A DNA stretch of 64,000 nucleotides from Fomitopsis serialis (lineage: Eukaryota; Basidiomycota; Agaricomycetes; Polyporales; Fomitopsidaceae). Below, one piece after another: positions 58,411 to 64,000 of the stretch. How positions within the stretch are numbered: the stretch's first letter is position 1; every line of letters begins with the position of its first letter. The DNA is taken from positions 248,001 to 312,000 of the forward strand of contig NW_025954978.1 in the NCBI RefSeq assembly GCF_022376445.1. Reading direction: 5' to 3'. The position numbers were made by a program, and so were the translations under genes. The notes under the pieces were generated by a model, which had not been told where the DNA came from, ran no database searches, and was given only the letters and a program-made list of their open reading frames with translations.

Positions 58411-59275
58411 GTATTGTGTGTCCTCACCTCGATATGTGATGTTGTGTACGACGAGTATATTCTGTCCAGACTGCCGTAAATGTAGCCGCTGCCCTCTCCG
58501 TCTCGCGACTTTTGCTTATCTATGTACTCTCGGGCTTCTGCGCTGCAATATCACCCCATTAACTTATACACCAATAGCCGGATCGGACATGGAGGGAACT
58601 AGTCGAGCACTATCTTCAAGCCTGAGGCCTGAGTACTAAGTACCGGGGCCGCAAGCAGGGTAAGCCTCCGTGTGTGACGGCTACATATTACTAGAGACGA
58701 TGGCAACAGTCCACAGTCCTGATCGGACTTGAAGGTCACTCTGTGGGATCGCGTCGGAGCGAGGACGGGCCTAAGGGCACACGATGGGAGCTGACGGCAA
58801 GGATCGCGTTCATTGAATGATGGCGAGGACGAGGACGAGGACGAGAACGGTCTGGCCTTTGCAGTGTCTCCGTTTGTTCCCAAGAGGGCACAGGGTCTCA
58901 GCCCTCTGCGCTTCGAGACGGGGGAATCTGCCAGACAACGGCGACGGCCTTGGGTCGTACGATGGAAATGCGATTGCGAACGTGGTGTCTTAGCGTACAA
59001 GTATCCTCTCAGGATTGTCCGCACTATACTCTTAAGTTCGAATAGCCATTCATGTATGCAAGGAATGTATGCTCTGCAATATGCGATCTCCATTATACTG
59101 TGACCGTCATTGCTCAGTGCTCACAATACGCCACAGGTACACAATCATGCCTCACACCCATCGGTATGAGCTCTCCGACTGAAGTTTCGTATATACAATC
59201 TATTTGTTGTTCCTTCCGACGACACGTCGCTGTCTTCAGGCAGCCACGGTCAGGTTGCCCCGATCACGGCGCGAA
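58411..59275. other. Spacer with FunK1 tail relic
   Basis: Apart from the kinase relic at 58813-58945, listed separately, no gene is recognised in this stretch between unit B and the SDR pseudogene. Confidence 0.5.
58813..58945 (+). pseudogene. Relic of a FunK1 C-terminal tail
   Basis: The block FVPKRAQGLSPLRFETGES matches the end of unit B (APKRVQTGRPSPLRFEVSDS) after an acidic repeat (EDEDEDEN). The DNA is alignable too, for example cccaagagggcacag versus cccaagagggtgcagacagg. Nothing of the rest of the kinase is visible, so this is a fragment of another array member. Confidence 0.65.
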
Positions 59276-60220
59276 TTATTCCGCATTTGCAAGCAGTTTG
59301 CTAGATTTCTTCATGGCCGCTCCAACGGTATCCTTCCCCACGGGGAAGTTCAGAGGACGGCCCTTCAGCGTGGCTATCTTGTAGATCACGTCTACCGCTC
59401 CAGCAGCTGACGGCGTCCCCGAGGGTAGCTATCGCTTGTCAGATGCTTCCTGACGATGGTCGGTGCTAGCGTCGGCTTGAGGGTCCACGCGGAAGATACT
59501 CCGCGATCTGACGTGCTGAAACCCACGGACTCGATATCAGTGATTTGCAACGACGACATATCAACCGGACGCTCGATGCCGATGATTTGCATCCGGGCTT
59601 GCCGTTAAATTCCAATCGGGATCCAGCTCAGCGGCAAGCCCTTCGCTCAGGCCCTCGAATGCTGGTCGTACAAGATTGTCAGGTCTAGACATGTGATCAC
59701 CCTGGTTCAACACTCACCGCATTTGCTCGCACCGTATTGACCCAAGGATGCAGAGCTGGTGTAGACGGCGACCGAGCTCATCTGCAGCAGCCGGCCGCCC
59801 TATGGCTTGACGCCGCGGAAGATGCGCACGGCCTCCCTGTTGACATTCGCGGCCCCGAAGTTCACGTCGAACATCGCGCGCGATTGCTCCTCAGGTGTTC
59901 CCTCCACCTCCGCAAGGATGCCGTATTCGGCGAACTTCTGCACGGCGTCATGGAACGCGGACGTAACCTCCTGCGGCTCGGACACGTACGCGTCGAGCTT
60001 GATGACCAGACATTGGTCGGAGCTGTACTTGGCCGCGAGATCAGCGACGTCCGGTGGGTTTCTAAGCGTGGCGACGGCGGTATCGCCCTTTCCCAACACT
60101 AGTTCCCGGCCAAACCCGCTACTAGTAGAAGATCCAGTAACTGTGAGCACTGATCATGAGCTATCTGCAAAGGCGTGACGACGGTGTCTGCTCACTGAAC
60201 CAAACTTTGGGAGACAACAT
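59276..60220 (-). pseudogene. Short-chain dehydrogenase/reductase pseudogene
   Basis: MLSPKVWFITGSSTSSGFGR, spliced across an intron, gives the Rossmann TGxxxGxG-type loop. DVADLAAKYSSDQCLVIKLD follows, then FAEYGILAEVEGTPEEQSRA, where the usual GRIDVVYNNAGY block is missing. Next are MFDVNFGAANVNREAVRIFR, an in-frame TAG at 59800-59802, then GGRLLQMSSVAVYTSSASLG and YGASK with the catalytic Tyr and Lys. The C-terminus VIYKIATLKGRPLNFPVGKD ends near 59276. The loss of the NNAG motif and the stop make a functional enzyme unlikely. Active SDRs in this group use NADP(H) to reduce ketones, but the substrate is unknown. Confidence 0.75.
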
Positions 60221-60687
60221 CTTGGTTATCTTGTTGAGAGAATGCGTTGGATGAACACAGACTCTGCATCATCATCCAGCCTTGCTCTTTTTATACGACC
60301 ACTGACTGTGCTCGCCGTGATGTCCCACCCATTTCAAGAGCCCTGCAGCGTATTGCGCACCTTTGAGACTTCCATAGGGTATGTGGTGGTGGAACAGACC
60401 ATCCAATCCTAGTATTCGGGGTATGACGAAGCCTAAGTCCGAGTCCGTCGGCGGTGGCCTCTGTACATCGACGGAAGTCGCTTCTGCCACCGAACACTTG
60501 GTCAGTAAGTCATTCTACTGAAATTTTGCAGTGCTTACGATCCGCGGTCAAGGATTGGCCTCGGAAAGTAGGTCTGTCTCGCATCACAGACGATTCCTGT
60601 CACCAAGTGAAGGACCTCGATAATGACGATGAGGTCACGAGGATCGCGTGAGTTGCGAAGGGCGGGACTGATCCAGTGCATGTTGTG
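60221..60687. other. Intergenic region, no gene recognised
   Basis: It holds the relic promoter of the SDR pseudogene and the sequence left of the unit C breakpoint. No other signal was found. Confidence 0.45.
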
Positions 60688-61724
60688 GATGATTCATCCG
60701 GGATGCTATCATTGCACGTCTCCCCAGCTGGCAGCTGCATACTCACTGTCCCGCTCACATGTTATTTGGCGAACAGGACATAGGCAGACATACCACGCTG
60801 GCGTCATTCATCGAGACATCAGCGAAGGCAATGTGATGATTTGCGACACGTGGACAGCCTCCTTCGCTGGCTTCCTTCTTGATCTTGACTACTTATGGCG
60901 GCTCTGAGTCGATTGGAAGGCCGCGCTCAAGCAGGTGGGGTAGCCGGCTGACGAGGCAAACTGGACGATGTTCGTCGAGAAGTACAATGAAAGTCTGCCT
61001 TGTATTAGGCGACATGCGCCGCCCAAACAGACGATTCTCCTCGGCTCTCATAGCGCAGACACTTCAAAACTGGAGGCGAAGATGAGGGAAAGGACGGTGC
61101 GTCTGAAGCTACTATATAATTTCGTAACGATATTGATCGACATCACAGGGTACGCTAGATTTCATGGCTATTGAAATCCTAGAGACCTATTGCGCACACG
61201 ATATTCGCCACGACCTGGAGTCGTTCTTATGGCTCTTATTGTGGGTCGTTCTGCGACACACAAGTAATACGAGCTATCCTGCTTACGGAATCTACCTGGA
61301 AGTCTTCGGTACGCAAGAGGGATGGGATAGCGCGGCAAGGAAGAGACAGTTCCTCCAGACCTGGACGGCATTCGAGGTAAAAAATAACATGCCGCTGACG
61401 ACTCTCATCCGCGACTTCAAAGAAGTATGCTTCGACAACATGCCAATGATGAGGGGCGGTAAACCATCAGCGACAATCCCTCTCACCTACGAGAGCGTGT
61501 TGGCAGTCTTCGACAAGGCGCTTGCGGATCCGTCATGGCCGGAGAACGACAGTGCGCTGCCATTCAAGCTTCCACGCAATGTCAACAGTTCGCAGCCGGG
61601 GCAAGACGGCTCTGCAGGATCGCGTCAGGACGAGGAACGCACGAGTGAAGCTGACGACATGGACCGAATTGACGACGACGACCCATTTGCCAGAATGCAA
61701 CAACGTGCTCTCAAGCGGCGATAG
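60688..61724 (+). pseudogene. FunK1 protein kinase unit C, 5' truncated
   Basis: Similarity to unit A begins abruptly at tccgggatgctatcattg (about 60688), inside the kinase, and has no N-terminal half. The catalytic loop GVIHRDISEGNVMICDT and GFLLDLDY are present. An insertion (ttatggcggctctgagtcgatt in place of tatggcttcgatt, near 60892) and a TAG replacing a Trp codon near 60943 then spoil the frame. From about 61164 the last exon is open and complete: FMAIEILETYCAHDIRHDLE, LWLLLWVVLRHTSNTSYPAY, LTTLIRDFKEVCFDNM and the tail QRALKRR. Unit A has the opposite pattern, an intact N-terminal part and a broken last exon. Confidence 0.8.
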
Positions 61725-62215
61725 GTCGATTGTCAGGCTCTCGCTTCTTTCAACTTTGAGCCCGGAGAATCTGACTGAAGTTCTCGAATGAAGGGGGGAA
61801 ATGATTGTGGATGCGGCGCCTTGGTGTACGGATACTGTATTTTCTCAAGACTAACCGTCGTACTCTCGAATTCTCCTGCTGAGCCCCATGCATGTACTCT
61901 CGAATATATATTGCGCAATGCGATCTCCATGAGACTAGATCGCGGCTGCTCATAAAACGCCGTAGCATGTTCCCCCGGCAAAGGCCGTAGTGTCCATTGT
62001 CGGCGCGTCGTCAACACCTTTCGAGTGGAGAGATCGTCAGACTGAGGAGAACGAGTCGAAGCACCATCACGTGGCCGCGTGCACACGCGTCTGTGGCTGG
62101 CCTGCTCGCAGCCACAGCGCTTCATTTCAACCTTCGACCACGACCACGCGGCAAGCCTCGACCGACCTTCGCTCCCGCCTGCTCCCGCACAGCCTACGAT
62201 TTGCTTACCAGCGGC
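60688..62215 (+). repeat. Direct repeat segment, FunK1 array, copy 2
   Basis: This partner of 55291-56830 extends through the 3' flank of unit C to a ggccgt motif at about 62211. Beyond that the two contexts differ: this copy continues into the promoter of unit D, whereas the other jumps into the middle of a D-type gene. Confidence 0.85.
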
Positions 62216-62439
62216 CGTATCTTCTACCATATTAGTCGCACAAAGAACAAAGCAGACGCCGCGTGTTCGTTTCAGCTCACTTCTGCGCAGTTCTGCGCGT
62301 CCATCCCGGCCTCGGTTTGACCACAGCGTACGGAAATTACCAAAGTCGGACATATCATTGTTTTGTTCCACCGGTAGCTACGTTTTTGGAATCTGCTCTT
62401 CATCAAACTGAGTGGTCTTGCTTCGTATAAAGAGCAGCC
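61725..62439. other. Unit C 3' flank and unit D promoter
   Basis: The left part repeats the flank of unit A. The right part, from about 62216, contains the promoter of unit D, with a tataaag box at about 62427 close to the ATG at 62440. Confidence 0.6.
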
Positions 62440-64000
62440 ATGTCGCCTCGAAGGTCGCGGTCCTCATCATCCCGGACTGGAGAGTCCAGCACTTCACCCA
62501 GTTCTTCTACCCCGTCGCTTGCACACGACATGTACGGAACACCGCGCATACAGAAGTCAAACGTTTCGATCACCCAGAAGAAGCAAACACTCCAGTCGAG
62601 CGAAGTGAACAAGGAGTCTTGGGCGGCCGAGATCGACGGCAAAATCAGCCTCTTCGATGAGGATATCAAGGATTTCTTTGACGTCTATGTTCCGTTCGAC
62701 AATCCGTTTGGTGGCTCGCGTCCGTGGTCCGATCCAGCTGCTGTCTTTGCAGACGTCCCTTCCTCGGGACCGGAGACCGCAAGGTACCCAGCTCAGGTAT
62801 GTTCAGCTGCGTTGCCACATCGGGAAGTCTTGTCTGACTCTCTGGTTAGATCAAGGCACTCGAGAGCATTGTTGGCGAGTTCGAATACCAGCGTAAGCCC
62901 CTGTTTGCCAATGGTAGCAGATGCAGCGTGAAGTTCCCGTTCCCGAAGTGGGAAGAGGAACACCACTACACAATGCCAGATATCCTGATGTCGTTCCCGG
63001 GCGAAGACGATGATACGGGGGGACGTACGTGGCAAAGCATCTCCATGGTCTTTGAGATCAAACCAGGAAAACACGAAGACCCATTTGGCGACTATGGGTT
63101 GAAACACGGCAAGTTGGCGACGGGCGTACTCACGCAAATCGCAAAGAGCGCGAGGAACATCATGCTGACGCATGGCATGCTGTTCGTGTACATCGTCGGC
63201 ATTTACGACAGCATGGCTCGTATCTACCGCTTCGATCACGCAGCGGGAGTCGCTTCCCAAGCGTTCGATATCAAGAAGGATCCCTGGCCTCTTCATGAAC
63301 TAATCTGGCGGTTCTGTCATCAGCGAGCGCGCGCTGGAGGCCTAGCGGGAGCACCGTTCACCGATATGGTCCTTGGCGCGGATCCATCGCTTCGACGAGT
63401 TACCGATGAGGACATCAAGCTGGTCGACGAGGAATGCTCCAGGACGGGGAGGGACCGTCTCACGGAGGACGAGAAGGAAGCGTGCCGATGGATGACCGTG
63501 ATACGGTACAACGAAGACGGTTTGGAGGTGGGCGCAACGAGATATCTACTCTACCGACTTCGCTTCCTGAACCCACGGCTGTTCTCGCGATCGACGATGG
63601 TCTGGGACGCGCTTGAGGAAGGGACGTGGCAGCTCTGCGCTATCAAGGAAGCCTGGAGACAACTGGCTCGTGATCGTGAAGATGTGCTGTACGGCCACAT
63701 TCGCGACGCGTTTAGCAACCGGCCGTGGTGGGAGATGATCGAAGACTACGTTTTCATGCACTGCAACGACGAGCCAGGTCCGGATAAACCCTCGCTGCCT
63801 GATGGCGGGTTCCAGTTGGATGACGAAGGCCACCCATACTCACGGAAGAATTGGAGGAGATGGTGGTGGCGGCGTCGCTCGACATCGGCGTGACAGAGTT
63901 GTATGGCCTACCGGACGTGGTATACGGCGAAGACCTCGGCGCACGTGAAGCAGCGAAGGTCCTCTCGAGTTTGGGCAGTTCATCAGGCTCCGACTCGGAG
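62440..64000 (+). CDS. FunK1 protein kinase unit D, runs off window
   Basis: It starts MSPRRSRSSSSRTGESSTSP, a Ser-rich leader, then ESWAAEIDGKISLFDEDIKD, an intron at 62797-62849, and IKALESIVGEFEYQRKPLFA. The N-terminal domain continues with KFPFPKWEEEHHYTMPDILM, GMLFVYIVGIYDSMARIYRF, WDALEEGTWQLCAIKEAWRQ and NRPWWEMIEDYVFMHCNDEP. Near 63835 the frame breaks (ccacccatactcacgg); the expected continuation LTEELEEMVVAASLDIG follows in another frame, and unit B has the same break. The catalytic part lies beyond the window. Up to the break the gene is open and shows normal coding character, so it may be functional if the break is an error or is bypassed. Confidence 0.8.

Overview
The window is nuclear DNA of a filamentous basidiomycete, most likely an Agaricomycete (a polypore-type wood decayer is my inference). 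The reasons are many small introns of about 50-70 bp with GT-AG ends, gene families typical of that group (FunK1 kinases with the HRDISEGN catalytic loop, a GMC oxidoreductase, a cytochrome P450, a DUF4139 protein), and a Plavaka-like transposon fragment. I see no bacterial operon signals, rRNA or CRISPR.

Layout. 1-11 kb: two forkhead transcription factor genes in inverted orientation are the arms of an imperfect inverted repeat. Between the arms lie a hairpin minisatellite, an 8-amino-7-oxononanoate synthase-like gene and the RNase P/MRP subunit gene POP5. 12-17 kb: a transposon protein fragment, two tiny single-pass membrane protein genes and a six-exon LRR protein gene. 16.9-18.1 kb: a 1.2 kb imperfect palindrome, probably a non-autonomous DNA element, with a tRNA-like segment in its centre. 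18-36 kb: mostly conserved metabolic and housekeeping genes: formamidase, AIG2-like gamma-glutamylcyclotransferase, GMC oxidoreductase, an Egt2-like class V aminotransferase/lyase, CTU2 (tRNA wobble thiolation), a C2H2 zinc-finger protein, a ThuA-like protein and a MINDY deubiquitinase. 39-48 kb: a DUF4139 gene and a truncated inverted pseudocopy of it enclose an MFS transporter and a Med19-like Mediator gene. 48.5-52 kb: a small secreted protein and a P450. 53.6-64 kb: a FunK1 kinase array with at least five units, most of them truncated or frameshifted, around an SDR pseudogene.

How it fits together. There is no single pathway cluster. Two themes stand out. First, genes are duplicated locally and then decay: inverted pairs at the forkhead and DUF4139 loci, direct repeats at the FunK1 locus. 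Second, many otherwise well conserved genes carry isolated 1-bp frameshifts, often in homopolymers and often at different places in the two copies of a pair. Some of these may be assembly errors rather than biology, so any 'pseudogene' call that rests only on frameshifts is provisional. Genes such as the formamidase, LRR protein, AIG2-like protein, ThuA protein and P450 splice cleanly in frame by eye, so the error or decay is not uniform.
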